In this document: one piece after another, positions 26,736-35,884 of the stretch
Numbering within the stretch: the first letter of the stretch is position 1
Layout: every line of letters starts with the position of its first letter
From: Albitalea sp966211955
Lineage (GTDB): Bacteria > Pseudomonadota > Gammaproteobacteria > Burkholderiales > Burkholderiaceae_C
Assembly: GCA_966211955.1 (NCBI GenBank)
Contig: CBIHOF010000023.1
Coordinates: 35,384 to 99,383 of the forward strand
DNA: 64,000 bases
Direction of reading: 5' to 3'
The notes under the pieces: model-generated
What the model saw: only the letters and a program-made list of their open reading frames with translations
What the model was told of the DNA's origin: nothing
Database searches by the model: none
Program-made: the position numbers and the translations under genes

Positions 26736-26798
26736 CCACAGAGGACACTCAGACCACGGAGTCGATGCACTCCTCTGTGATCTCTGTGTCCTCTGTGG
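26736..26798. terminator. Long inverted repeat between convergent recQ and ABC-F genes
   Basis: Perfect 13-bp arms CCACAGAGGACAC (26736-26748) and GTGTCCTCTGTGG (26786-26798), and the inner bases also pair in part (CAGACCACGG with CTCTGTGATCTC). The unit reads like the CCACAGAGG-type elements scattered in many proteobacterial genomes. Its place between converging genes fits bidirectional termination. Confidence 0.6.
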
Positions 26799-26833
26799 TT
26801 GAGCCTTGCGTGGTTCGAGCAAAGGCGGTGCCT

Positions 26834-28771
26834 TCAACCCGCCGTCATCTCGTCGATCTTCGTGCTCACCTCGAGCCAACGGCCTTCGAGCTTCTCGATC
26901 TCGTCAGTGACCACCTTCAGCCGCTTGCCCTTGTCGGCCGAGGCCTCGGCCGACAAGGTGTTCTGCGCGAACAAGGCCTCGATCTGGTCCCGCTCGCCGA
27001 ACAGCACGCCGAGCCGGTTGTCGATCTTGTTGAGCTCCTTGCGAAGCGGCTTGACGTCCTCGACCTTCTGCAGGCGCGCCTGCGCCGCGGCCTTGCGGTC
27101 TTCCTTGCGGTTGCCGCTGGACGAGGCTGTGGCCTTCACCTGTGACGAGGCGCTGCGCATCGCCTTCGCCTGCTCCTTGGCGGTGTCCAGCAGCCAGCGC
27201 TGATAATCGTCCAGGTCGCCGTCGAAGGGCTGCACACCGCCTTGGGTGACCAGCCAGAACTCGTCGCACACCTCGCGCAGCAGCGCGCGGTCGTGGCTCA
27301 CGAGCATGACGGTGCCCTCGAATTCGTTGAGCGCCATCGACAAGGCCTCGCGGGTGTCGAGGTCCAGGTGGTTGGTGGGCTCGTCCATCAGCAGCAGGTT
27401 GGGACGCTGCCACACCAGCATCGCCAGCACGAGCCGCGCCTTCTCGCCGCCGCTCAAGGTGCCCACCTGCTGGTTCACCATGTCGCCCTCGAAGCGGAAC
27501 TGCCCGAGGAAGTTGCGCAGGTCCTGCTCGCGCCCCGGCGGCCCGGCATCGCGCGCGAGCCGGATCATGTGGTTGAGCGGTGTCTCGTTCGGCCGCAGCA
27601 CGTCCATCTCTTGCTGGGCGAAGTACCCGATGGCCAGGCCCTTGCCTTCGGTCACCGTGCCGCCCAGCGCGGGCTGCATGCGTGCCACCGTCTTCACGAG
27701 TGTCGACTTGCCCTGGCCGTTTGCGCCGAGGATGCCGATGCGCTGCCCCGCGAGCACCGAGCGGTTGATGTCGCGCACGATGATCTTGTCGCCATCATCG
27801 GTCTTGTAGCCACAGACCATGTCCTGCATCGCAAGCATCGGGTTCGGCAGGCTCAATGGCTCGCGGAACTCGAAGGAGAAGTCGCTTGCCGTGAGCACCG
27901 GCGCTAGCTTCTCCATGCGCGCCAAGGCCTTCACCCGGCTTTGCGCCTGCTTGGCCTTGCTCGCCTTGGCCTTGAAGCGGTCGATGAACTTCTGCAGGTG
28001 CGCGATGCGCTCCTGCTGCTTGGAATAGCTCGCCTGCTGCAGCGACATGCGTTCGGCACGCATCTCCTCGAAGGCGGTGTAGTTGCCGCCATAGCGCGTG
28101 AGCTTGGCATCGTCCAGGTGCAGCGTGACGCGAGTGATCGCGTCGAGGAATTCGCGGTCGTGGCTGATGACGATGAGCGTGCCTTCGTAGCGCTGCAGCC
28201 AGGCTTCCAGCCATACCAGCGCGTCGAGGTCCAGGTGGTTGGTGGGCTCGTCCATCAGCATCAAATCGGCCGGGCACATGAGTGCGCGCGCGAGCTGAAG
28301 GCGCATGCGCCAGCCGCCGGAGAAGCTGTTCACCGGCGCATCGAGTTGTTCGCTCTTGAAGCCGAGGCCCAGCAGCATGGCTTGCGCACGAGCGCGGGCA
28401 TCGAAGCCGCCGGCGTCGCTGATGGCGTGATGCGCCTCGGCGATGGCATGGCCGTCGTCGGCCTCTTCTGCTCGCGCCAGGGCGGCTTGCGCCTCCATCA
28501 GCGGCAGGTCGCCCTGCAGCACGAAATCGGTGGCGCCGTCGTCGGTCTCGGGCATGTTCTGCGCGACTTCGGCCATGCGCCAGCGCGGCGGCATGTCGAC
28601 GTCGCCCGAGTCCGCGTGCAGGCGGTCGGCCAGCAGCGCGAACAGCGACGACTTGCCAGCGCCGTTGCGGCCGACGAGGCCCACCTTCTCGCCGGGTTGC
28701 AGCGTGACGGACGCGGCATCCAGCACCACCTTCACGCCGCGACGCAGCGTGACTTCTCTCAAGGTGATCAT
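26834..28771 (-). CDS. ABC-F family ATPase (Uup/YheS-like)
   Basis: 645 residues, soluble, two ABC domains and no membrane segment. Walker A sites GRNGAGKSS and GANGQGKST, signatures NSFSGGWRMRLQLARAL and TLSGGEKARLVLAML, Walker B/EPTNHLDLD in both halves. The linker between (AYSK-type, KFIDRFKAKASKAKQAQSR) and the C-terminal coiled coil are typical of YheS/Uup members, which act on ribosomes or DNA. Its ATG overlaps the prmB stop (ATGA). Which ABC-F subtype it is cannot be fixed by eye. Confidence 0.9.
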   Translation of the reverse strand: MITLREVTLRRGVKVVLDAASVTLQPGEKVGLVGRNGAGKSSLFALLADRLHADSGDVDMPPRWRMAEVAQNMPETDDGATDFVLQGDLPLMEAQAALARAEEADDGHAIAEAHHAISDAGGFDARARAQAMLLGLGFKSEQLDAPVNSFSGGWRMRLQLARALMCPADLMLMDEPTNHLDLDALVWLEAWLQRYEGTLIVISHDREFLDAITRVTLHLDDAKLTRYGGNYTAFEEMRAERMSLQQASYSKQQERIAHLQKFIDRFKAKASKAKQAQSRVKALARMEKLAPVLTASDFSFEFREPLSLPNPMLAMQDMVCGYKTDDGDKIIVRDINRSVLAGQRIGILGANGQGKSTLVKTVARMQPALGGTVTEGKGLAIGYFAQQEMDVLRPNETPLNHMIRLARDAGPPGREQDLRNFLGQFRFEGDMVNQQVGTLSGGEKARLVLAMLVWQRPNLLLMDEPTNHLDLDTREALSMALNEFEGTVMLVSHDRALLREVCDEFWLVTQGGVQPFDGDLDDYQRWLLDTAKEQAKAMRSASSQVKATASSSGNRKEDRKAAAQARLQKVEDVKPLRKELNKIDNRLGVLFGERDQIEALFAQNTLSAEASADKGKRLKVVTDEIEKLEGRWLEVSTKIDEMTAG

Positions 28772-29655
28772 GCGCGGCTCCAGCGCGCGAGCGCGTCGCG
28801 GGTGACGAGCAGCACCTGGTCGGCACCGGCGCTCGTGTCCAGCCACGCCACTTCGAGCCGGCGGAACGCATGCTCGAAGTGTGCGCGCTCGTTGCCGATC
28901 TCCAGCACCAGCACGCCCTCGGGCGCCATCTTCGCCGGCGCGTCGCGAAGGATCTTGCGCACCAGGTCCATGCCGTCCTCGCCACCGGCCAGCGCCAGGG
29001 CGGGCTCATGACGGTACTCCTGCGGCAGCTCGTCCATGCTGCGCGAGTTGACGTAGGGCGGGTTGCACAGGATGAGGTCGTATGGTCCCTTCACGTCTGC
29101 CAGAAGGTCCGACTTGACGAGCGTGATGCGGCGGCCGAGCTTGTGCTTGTCGACGTTGATGCGGGCGACAGCGAGCGCGTCTTCCGAAATGTCGGCCGCA
29201 TCGACGATCACGTCGGGGTAGGCCATGGCCGCGATCACCGCGATGCTGCCGTTGCCGGTGCACAGGTCCAGCACGGTGTGCGTCCGGTCGGACAGCCACG
29301 CGTCCAGCTCGCCCGTGCCTTCGCCGTCGGCGAGGAGCTCGGCGATGAAGCTGCGGGGCACGATGGTGCGCTCGTCCACGTAGAAGGGCACGTTCTGCAG
29401 CCACGCTTCCTTCGTGAGGTAGGCCGCCGGCTGGCGGGTCTCGATGCGCTTGGAGACCAGCGCTTCGGCCTTGGCCTGGTCCTCCGGCGTCACCGCCTTC
29501 TTCGCATGCGGCTCCAGCTCTCCCAGGTCCATGCCCATCGACCACATGACGAGCCACGCGGCCTCGTCGAAGGCGTTGGTCGTGCCGTGCCCAAAGGAAA
29601 CGCCCGCCTGTTTGAGGCGGGCGGCTTGGGCCTCAATGAATTCGATCAGTGTCAT
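28768..29655 (-). CDS. prmB: Ribosomal protein uL3 glutamine N5-methyltransferase PrmB
   Basis: 295 residues. SAM-binding motif VLDLCTGNGSIAVIAA and catalytic LCNPPYVNSRSMDELPQEYR (NPPY), which places the glutamine amide. The N-terminal helical domain (about 1-105) matches PrmB rather than PrmC in length and sequence (FGHGTTNAFDEAAWLV). Start overlaps the dapE stop by four bases. dapE-prmB linkage is common in betaproteobacteria. Confidence 0.93.
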   Translation of the reverse strand: MTLIEFIEAQAARLKQAGVSFGHGTTNAFDEAAWLVMWSMGMDLGELEPHAKKAVTPEDQAKAEALVSKRIETRQPAAYLTKEAWLQNVPFYVDERTIVPRSFIAELLADGEGTGELDAWLSDRTHTVLDLCTGNGSIAVIAAMAYPDVIVDAADISEDALAVARINVDKHKLGRRITLVKSDLLADVKGPYDLILCNPPYVNSRSMDELPQEYRHEPALALAGGEDGMDLVRKILRDAPAKMAPEGVLVLEIGNERAHFEHAFRRLEVAWLDTSAGADQVLLVTRDALARWSRA

Positions 29656-30800
29656 GTCAGTAGGATTTCCATCGTCCGCCGATAGATGTTCTTCAGCGGC
29701 TCGATATCTGCGACGGCAACGTGCTCGTCGATCTTGTGAATGGTGGCGTTGACGGGCCCAAGCTCGATGACTTGGGGGCAGACCTTCGAGATGAAGCGGC
29801 CGTCGGACGTGCCGCCGGTGGTGGAGAGCTGGGTCGTCACGCCAGTGTGCGCCTCGATGGCCGATGCGATCGCCCGGCTGAGCGTGCCCACCGGCGTGAG
29901 AAACGGTTCGCCGCCCAGGGTCCAGGCAATGTCGTGATCCACGCCGTGCTTGTCCAGCACAGCGTGCACGCGGTGCTTGAGCGAATCAGGTGTCGATTCG
30001 GTCGAGAAGCGGAAGTTGAAGTCGATCACGACTTCGCCCGGGATCACGTTGGTGGCACCCGTGCCGCCGTGGATGTTCGACATCTGCCAGCTGGTCGGCT
30101 GGAAGTACTCGTTGCCGCGGTCCCATTCGATGGCTGCCAGTTCCGCCAGCGCAGGGGCCGCCGTGTGGATCGGGTTCTTCGCGAGCTGGGGATACGCGAT
30201 GTGGCCTTGCACACCCTTGACCGTCAGCTTGCCCGACAGGCTGCCGCGCCGGCCGTTCTTGACCATGTCGCCCACGCGCTCCACTGAAGTGGGCTCGCCG
30301 ACGATGCAGCAGTCCAGCCGCTCGCCGCGTGCCTTGAGCCACTCGACCATCTTCACCGTGCCATCCACGGCCGGGCCTTCCTCGTCGCTCGTGATGAGCA
30401 GCGCGATCGACCCGCGATGCGTCGGATGAGCGGCGACGAATTCCTCGATCGCAACGACCATCGCCGCGATGGAGGTTTTCATGTCAGCCGCGCCGCGCCC
30501 GTACAGGTTGCCATCGCGATGGGTGGGCACGAAGGGGTCGCTCTTCCACGCGGTGAGCGGTCCGGTGGGCACGACGTCGGTGTGGCCGGCGAAGCCCAGC
30601 ACGGGCGCATCGGCTGCACTGCCGCGTTTGACGGCCCACAGGTTGGTCACACGAAAGTCATCCGGGCCGCTCACGAGCGTCTCGAAGGAAAAACCCAGCG
30701 GCGCGAGGCGGGCCTGGATCAAGGCCTGGCAACCGCCATCGTCGGGCGTGAGGGACCTGCAGGCGATGAGCTGCTCGGTCAACTGAAGAGTACGGGACAT
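29652..30800 (-). CDS. dapE: Succinyl-diaminopimelate desuccinylase
   Basis: 382 residues; M20 zinc hydrolase that releases succinate from N-succinyl-LL-diaminopimelate in lysine and peptidoglycan synthesis. Metal ligands are in VLGFAGHTDVVPTG, YGRGAADMKTS and ITSDEEGPAVDG; the C-terminal Zn His lies near the end (GPVNATIHKIDEHV). Works with dapD and dapC further upstream on the same strand, from which it is separated by pilU and a sensing module. It overlaps prmB. Confidence 0.96.
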   Translation of the reverse strand: MSRTLQLTEQLIACRSLTPDDGGCQALIQARLAPLGFSFETLVSGPDDFRVTNLWAVKRGSAADAPVLGFAGHTDVVPTGPLTAWKSDPFVPTHRDGNLYGRGAADMKTSIAAMVVAIEEFVAAHPTHRGSIALLITSDEEGPAVDGTVKMVEWLKARGERLDCCIVGEPTSVERVGDMVKNGRRGSLSGKLTVKGVQGHIAYPQLAKNPIHTAAPALAELAAIEWDRGNEYFQPTSWQMSNIHGGTGATNVIPGEVVIDFNFRFSTESTPDSLKHRVHAVLDKHGVDHDIAWTLGGEPFLTPVGTLSRAIASAIEAHTGVTTQLSTTGGTSDGRFISKVCPQVIELGPVNATIHKIDEHVAVADIEPLKNIYRRTMEILLT

Positions 30801-30836
30801 CGGGACGAATTCAGGAAGGCAATAAGAGCGAATCGG

Positions 30837-32021
30837 TCAGTACGACAGAGGCGCGCCGCGCGTGCTCATTTCATCGGGGCGCACATCGAGCGTGATTTCG
30901 GTGAAGGTCGGCTCGTCGTCCTTTTCTTCCTTCTTGGGCACCACGCGTGAGATCGGGCTCATGTCGTTCTGCAGGCGCCACATCAGGTTGGTCGGCGAAT
31001 CGGCGAAGGCCAGGCCTTCGTCGCGCGTGATGGTGCCCTGCGTGATGAGCCGCGCCAGGTCCTGCTCGAAGGTCTGCGAGCCCTCGGCCATGGACTTTTC
31101 CATCGCCTCCTTCACACCGCTGAAGTCGCCTTGCTCGATCAGCTCGGACACGAGCTTGGTGTTGAGCATCACCTCCACCGCCGGCACCCGGCCGCCGGCC
31201 GTCGTGCGCACCAGGCGCTGCGAGACGATGGCACGAAGGCCCGAGGCAAGGTCCGACAGCAGCGCGGGCCGCGACTCGGGAGAGTAGAACGACAAGATGC
31301 GGCCGAGCGCGTGGTAGCTGTTGTTGCCGTGCAGCGTGGACAGCACCAGGTGGCCCGACAGCGAGTACGAGATGGCCGCCGTCATGGTTTCGCGGTCGCG
31401 AATCTCGCCGATGAGGATGCAATCCGGCGCCTGGCGCAGCGCATTCTTCAGGCCCACCTGCAGCGACTGCGTGTCGCGGCCGACCTCGCGCTGGTTCACC
31501 ACCGACTTCTTGTTGGTGAAGAGGAACTCGATCGGGTCCTCGATGGTGAGGATGTGGCCGGCCAGCTGCTGGTTGCGCTGCTCGAGCATCGAGGCGAGCG
31601 TGGTGGTCTTGCCGGTGCCGGTGGCGCCCACCATCAGGATGAGCCCGCGCTTCTCGAGCACGAGCGTGTTGAGCAGCGGCGGCAGGTTCAGCGTCTCCAG
31701 CGCCGGGATGTTGTGCGGAATGCAGCGCAGCACCGCGGCCACCGAGCCGCGCTGCTTGAAGCCGCTCAGCCGGAAGCTGCCCACGCCCGCCAGGCCCACA
31801 CCCACATTCAGCTCGCCGGTGTCTTCCAGCTCTTCCAGCTGCGAAGGGCTCAGCAGCTCGGACAGCAGCTGGCGCGGCTGCGTGTGCGTGAGCGGCTGGT
31901 CGCTCAGCTGCAGGATCTGCCCGTTGATCTTGATGAGGATGGGCGTGTTGGCCGAGAGGTACACGTCCGATGCGCCCTTGTCCGCCATCAGGCGCAACAC
32001 CCGTTCCATGTTGCCGCTCAT
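30837..32021 (-). CDS. pilU: Twitching motility ATPase PilU
   Basis: 394 residues from ATG 32021, chosen because AAGGA lies six bases before it; ATG 32027 abuts that site. PilT/PilU-type retraction ATPase of type IV pili: Walker A GATGTGKTTTLASM, Asp box and Walker B (CILIGEIRDRETM), His box (GHLVLSTLHGNN). The long acidic C-terminal tail (KKEEKDDEPTFTE) separates PilU from PilT. Hexameric, at the cytoplasmic base of the pilus. It stands without pilT here, between a diguanylate cyclase gene and dapE. Confidence 0.92.
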   Translation of the reverse strand: MSGNMERVLRLMADKGASDVYLSANTPILIKINGQILQLSDQPLTHTQPRQLLSELLSPSQLEELEDTGELNVGVGLAGVGSFRLSGFKQRGSVAAVLRCIPHNIPALETLNLPPLLNTLVLEKRGLILMVGATGTGKTTTLASMLEQRNQQLAGHILTIEDPIEFLFTNKKSVVNQREVGRDTQSLQVGLKNALRQAPDCILIGEIRDRETMTAAISYSLSGHLVLSTLHGNNSYHALGRILSFYSPESRPALLSDLASGLRAIVSQRLVRTTAGGRVPAVEVMLNTKLVSELIEQGDFSGVKEAMEKSMAEGSQTFEQDLARLITQGTITRDEGLAFADSPTNLMWRLQNDMSPISRVVPKKEEKDDEPTFTEITLDVRPDEMSTRGAPLSY

Positions 32022-32052
32022 GTGCATTCCTTCGTTGTTTTCAGACTGCGAA

Positions 32053-33780
32053 TCATGTCAGGCTTTCGTTGCCGAACACGCTGTAACGATTGCCCTGCCG
32101 ATGCTTGGACAGGTACATGGCTTCGTCGGCCCGCTGGATGAGCTCGGTCGCATCGAACCCGTCGCGCGGGTACATGCTGATGCCGATGCTCACGCCGAGG
32201 TCGATCTGCAGGCCGTTCACGTCCATGCGCCGCCCGAAACGATCGAGCAGGGTCTGGGCGACGCGGCGTGCTTCATGTTCCTCGTCCATCGCCTCGAGGA
32301 GGATAACGAATTCATCGCCGCCCCAGCGGGCGACCGTGTCCACTTCGCGCACGCAACTCGTGAGCAATCTCGCGGCTTGCACCAGCGCCACGTCACCCAC
32401 GCCATGGCCGTGGGTGTCATTGATGTGCTTGAAGCGGTCGAGGTCGACGAAAAGCACCGCCAGGCACCCGCCGTTGCGCTTGGCGCTCAAGATGGCGTGC
32501 TCCAGGCGGTCGATGAAGACCGAGCGGTTTGCCAGGCCCGTGAGGTTGTCGTGCCGCGCCATGTGCGCCAGGTGCGTGCGGCTCGCGTCCAGCTCGGCCA
32601 TGGTGGAGGCGATGCGCGACTGCATCTCGTCAAAGCCGCGCGCGAGCTCGCCGATCTCGTCCTGCCGCTGCGTGGGCAGCTCGCCGATGGCGTGCTCGCT
32701 GGAGAAGCGCTTGACTTCGCGTGTCATTTGCTTGAGTGGGCGCGTCACCACGCGGGCAGCGAAGAGCGCGAGCATGATGGCGACCGCGCTGAAGCCCAGC
32801 ACGATCTGCAGCACCGTGCGCCCGAGCACACGGGTGGACTGGAGGATTTCTGAGAGAGGCTCGGCGATGCCCAGCACCACGAAGCCGGGCTTGCCGTCAG
32901 GGCCGAGCGGCATGCGTACGAAGGCGCCCAGGGATGCCTCCGGCTTGTCGCCCAGTTCGGCCTGCGCGAGCACCTGCTGCATCTTGCCGTCGAGCAGGGG
33001 CTGGACCTGGGCGATGTTGTCCTGGATCAGCACCCGCCGGCCCTGGTCGAACCCGAAGGTCTGCGACGGGTCCGGGTGGATGAGGTAGTCGCCCCATTCG
33101 TTGGCGAGGAAGAGCTTGCGGTAGGGCGGCAGGTCGGCCTTCAGCTCATTGAACACGCGGGTGATGTCCACCGTGATCACGACAAGTCCCGTCACCGCGC
33201 CGTCGGGTGTGGTGACGGGGCTCGAGATGTGCAGCGCGGGCCGGTTCAGCGCGGCGTGCGAGCCGACATCGTGGTTGACGCCGATCTTGGACAGGAACAC
33301 CTCGCCGCGCTTGAGCCCGAGCGCATTGAAGACATAGGGGAAGTGCGCCTTCTCCTGCAGCATGTCGCCCATCACGCGCACGGTGCCCGGGCCGTCGCGG
33401 TCCACGCGCACGAGCTCCAGGCCATGGTCGCGAGCGCTCACGAGCCGAACCTGGAAGTAGGCGGCGTTGGCCCGCAGCATCGCGTGAAAGGTGTCGGCCA
33501 GCGCCGACTTGTGCAGCTCGGAGGCCGCGTCATCGGCGCCGGCCGTGATGCTGCGCGTCACGTCCAGCTCGCCGATGAGGCGCACGTCGTCGCTCATGGT
33601 CTGCACCGCGGTGCTGAAGCGGCGAGAGAAGACCTGCGTGGACGACAGCAGGTCGCGCTCGGCGGCGCGCACCAGCAGTTCGCGGCTTTGCGTGAACGAG
33701 TACAGCCCGGTGAGGCCCGTGGCCAGCACGCCGAAGGCGGCCAGCAGGGCGCCCAGGCGGATGTTCAGGCCGAGCTTCAT
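32053..33780 (-). CDS. Cache-HAMP-GGDEF diguanylate cyclase
   Basis: 575 residues. First membrane helix about 9-27, a large periplasmic Cache-type sensor (about 30-312), second helix about 315-340, HAMP (RVVTRPLKQMTREVKRFSSE onward), then GGDEF domain. The catalytic motif GGDEF is intact near residue 487 and the product-inhibition site RxxD (REVD) lies five residues before it, so it should make c-di-GMP and be feedback-inhibited. Its start is 13 bp after the stop of a periplasmic solute-binding protein gene, suggesting that protein presents the ligand. pilU follows. Confidence 0.92.
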   Translation of the reverse strand: MKLGLNIRLGALLAAFGVLATGLTGLYSFTQSRELLVRAAERDLLSSTQVFSRRFSTAVQTMSDDVRLIGELDVTRSITAGADDAASELHKSALADTFHAMLRANAAYFQVRLVSARDHGLELVRVDRDGPGTVRVMGDMLQEKAHFPYVFNALGLKRGEVFLSKIGVNHDVGSHAALNRPALHISSPVTTPDGAVTGLVVITVDITRVFNELKADLPPYRKLFLANEWGDYLIHPDPSQTFGFDQGRRVLIQDNIAQVQPLLDGKMQQVLAQAELGDKPEASLGAFVRMPLGPDGKPGFVVLGIAEPLSEILQSTRVLGRTVLQIVLGFSAVAIMLALFAARVVTRPLKQMTREVKRFSSEHAIGELPTQRQDEIGELARGFDEMQSRIASTMAELDASRTHLAHMARHDNLTGLANRSVFIDRLEHAILSAKRNGGCLAVLFVDLDRFKHINDTHGHGVGDVALVQAARLLTSCVREVDTVARWGGDEFVILLEAMDEEHEARRVAQTLLDRFGRRMDVNGLQIDLGVSIGISMYPRDGFDATELIQRADEAMYLSKHRQGNRYSVFGNESLT

Positions 33781-33793
33781 GGCCGCGTCGCCT

Positions 33794-34840
33794 TCAAGGC
33801 CGGTCGAGCGCGACGAGGCGGTCGCCAGAGACGATGCGTGCCCAGATCAATGAGCGTCGATTCGGATCTTCCACCGGTTCGAGCCAGATGATCTTGCTGT
33901 TGCCGGTGTTGTTGCTGCTGTCCACCGTGTTCGCGAGGCCCTGCCGCTCCACCAGCGCGCGGCCAACCGGGGCTTCGAGCATGTAGTCGATCCAGGCCTC
34001 GGCGAGCGCCTTGTTCTTCGCGCCTCGGGTCACCGTCCAGCAATCGAGCCAGGCGAGCGCACCTTCCTTCGGGATCACGTAGCCGATGTCCGCGCCCGCC
34101 TTCTTCAGCTGCTGCACCTGCTGCGTACCGTAGTTGGCGAAGAGCAGGGCGGCCTTGTGTTCCTTGAACAACTGCACCGATTCCTCGGGCAGGCTGTAGA
34201 AGGTGAGCACGTTGCGGCGCAAGGCGACGAGGTGAGCCGTTGCCTCCTTGTAGGCGGCGTCATCGAGCTGGAACGGATTGGGCTTGCCGAGCGCCAGCGC
34301 CGCGATGGAGAAGTTGTGGCCGCCGGTGTCAAAGGCCAGCACGCGGCCCTTGTACTGGGGGTCCCACAGCGCGGTGATGCTCGCGGGCGGCTCCTTCACC
34401 TGCTGTCGGTCGTAGATGAGGCCCATCTCCGAGTAGGTGTAGGGCACGGCGAACACGTCGTTGCCGCGCGCGATGTTCGGGATGGCCTGCCGGTCGCGAA
34501 AGCGCGGCTGCTGCTTCGCGATGTTGGGGATGTTGGCCAGCGTGAGCGGCACGCTCAGGCCGGCGTCCACATAGCGCTTGAGCTCCGCGGTGTTGACGGC
34601 GAAGACGTCGAAGTCCGCACCGCGGTTGGCGCTGACCCGCTCCCACAGGTTCTCGTCCGAGCTGATCACCGTGACCAGCACGCTGACCTTGTGACGCTGC
34701 TCGAACACCTTGACGAGGTCCGGGTCGGCATAACCCGGCCAGGCCAGCACGCGCAAGGTTTCCGCCTGCGCGGCCAGCGCGAACAGGGCCGCCCAAAGCA
34801 CCGCGCCGAATCGAAGAAGGCGCAGCAGGCTGACGCTCAT
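33794..34840 (-). CDS. PotD-like periplasmic solute-binding protein (orphan, no permease)
   Basis: 348 residues. Signal peptide ends near AAQA-ET (about 27). The mature start LRVLAWPGYADPDLVKVFEQ and the FDTGGHNFSIAALALG segment place it with spermidine/putrescine-type binding proteins (type 2 periplasmic fold). No ABC permease or ATPase genes are adjacent; instead a membrane diguanylate cyclase follows directly. Orphan binding proteins of this kind can act as ligand-presenting sensors, as NspS does for MbaA in Vibrio. Ligand unknown; polyamine is only a family-based guess. Confidence 0.88.
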   Translation of the reverse strand: MSVSLLRLLRFGAVLWAALFALAAQAETLRVLAWPGYADPDLVKVFEQRHKVSVLVTVISSDENLWERVSANRGADFDVFAVNTAELKRYVDAGLSVPLTLANIPNIAKQQPRFRDRQAIPNIARGNDVFAVPYTYSEMGLIYDRQQVKEPPASITALWDPQYKGRVLAFDTGGHNFSIAALALGKPNPFQLDDAAYKEATAHLVALRRNVLTFYSLPEESVQLFKEHKAALLFANYGTQQVQQLKKAGADIGYVIPKEGALAWLDCWTVTRGAKNKALAEAWIDYMLEAPVGRALVERQGLANTVDSSNNTGNSKIIWLEPVEDPNRRSLIWARIVSGDRLVALDRP

Positions 34841-34844
34841 GGGT

Positions 34845-35017
34845 CGATCAAGCAGCCGCCGCGAATCCGGCTTTGCCGGTCCGCTGGAGGGCCTTGCAGG
34901 CCACGCCGGGCCCAATGCCCCGGCTCCCCGCCAGGCACCGTGGGTCCACCGGACCTTCGGTGTCCGGGCTCTGCCCCCTCGAGGGGGAGGCGCCGAAGGC
35001 GCTTCGGGGGTGGGCCA
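34845..35017 (-). repeat. Dispersed GC-rich intergenic repeat, copy R3 (long form)
   Basis: About 173 bp filling the gap between dapD and the solute-binding gene. Read on the minus strand it opens GGCCCACCCCCGAAGCGCCT, has CCCCCTCGAGGGGG, and closes with GCGGACCGGCAAAGCCGG and GGCTGCTTGATCG, the same ends as R4 (43541-43632). Between them it carries about 80 extra bases with further stems (CCGGACACCGAAGGTCCGG). Confidence 0.7.
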
Positions 35018-35019
35018 TT

Positions 35020-35847
35020 TCAGCTGCGCAGCAGGTCGTTGATGCTCGTTTTCGCGCGGGTTTGCGCATCGACGCGCTTCACGATCACGGCGCAGTACAG
35101 GTTGTACTTGCCGCCGTCGCGCGGCAGCGTGCCGCTGATCACCACGGAGCCGGCCGGCACCCGGCCGTAGCTCACCGTGTCGGTCGCGCGGTCGTAGATC
35201 GGGGTGCTTTGCCCGATGTACACACCCATCGACAGCACCGAGTTCTCTTCCACGATCACGCCTTCGACCACTTCCGAACGCGCGCCGATGAAGCAGTTGT
35301 CCTCGATGATGGTCGGGTTGGCCTGCATCGGCTCCAGCACGCCGCCGATGCCCACGCCGCCCGACAGGTGCACGTTCTTGCCGATCTGCGCGCAGGAGCC
35401 GACGGCGGCCCAGGTGTCCACCATCGAGCCTTCGTCGACATAGGCGCCGATGTTCACGAAGCTGGGCATGAGGATCACGTTCTTGGCCAGGTACGAGCCG
35501 CGGCGCGCGACGGCCGGCGGCACGATGCGCACGCCCGAGGCACGCACGTCCTCGTCCGACAGGTGCGAGAACTTGGTCTTCACCTTGTCGTAGAAGGCCA
35601 GGTCGCCGGCATGCATCATCTGGTTGTCGTTCAGGCGGAAGGACAGCAGCACCGCCTTCTTCACCCACTGGTTCACCGTCCACTCGCCCACGCCCTGGCG
35701 TTCCGCCACGCGGATGCGGCCCTTGTTCAGGTCGGAGATCACCGCCTCGACCGCCTCGCGCACTTCGGGGCTGTTGGTGGTGGTGAGAGACGCGCGGTTC
35801 TCCCAGGCGAGATCAATGGTCGATTGCAGCAGTTGGTGGTTGGACAT
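35020..35847 (-). CDS. dapD: Tetrahydrodipicolinate N-succinyltransferase
   Basis: 275 residues, trimeric left-handed beta-helix enzyme of lysine/DAP synthesis; transfers succinyl from CoA to tetrahydrodipicolinate. The hexapeptide repeats are visible from about residue 105 to 225 (MPSFVNIGAYVDEGSMVDTW, IIEDNCFIGARSEVVEGVIV). Start MSNHQLLQSTIDLAWENR. Lies 37 bp downstream of dapC. Repeat R3 follows. Confidence 0.97.
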   Translation of the reverse strand: MSNHQLLQSTIDLAWENRASLTTTNSPEVREAVEAVISDLNKGRIRVAERQGVGEWTVNQWVKKAVLLSFRLNDNQMMHAGDLAFYDKVKTKFSHLSDEDVRASGVRIVPPAVARRGSYLAKNVILMPSFVNIGAYVDEGSMVDTWAAVGSCAQIGKNVHLSGGVGIGGVLEPMQANPTIIEDNCFIGARSEVVEGVIVEENSVLSMGVYIGQSTPIYDRATDTVSYGRVPAGSVVISGTLPRDGGKYNLYCAVIVKRVDAQTRAKTSINDLLRS

Positions 35848-35884
35848 GGGGTTGGTTCGCAGCGAAGGGTTCAGGCTCAGCGGT

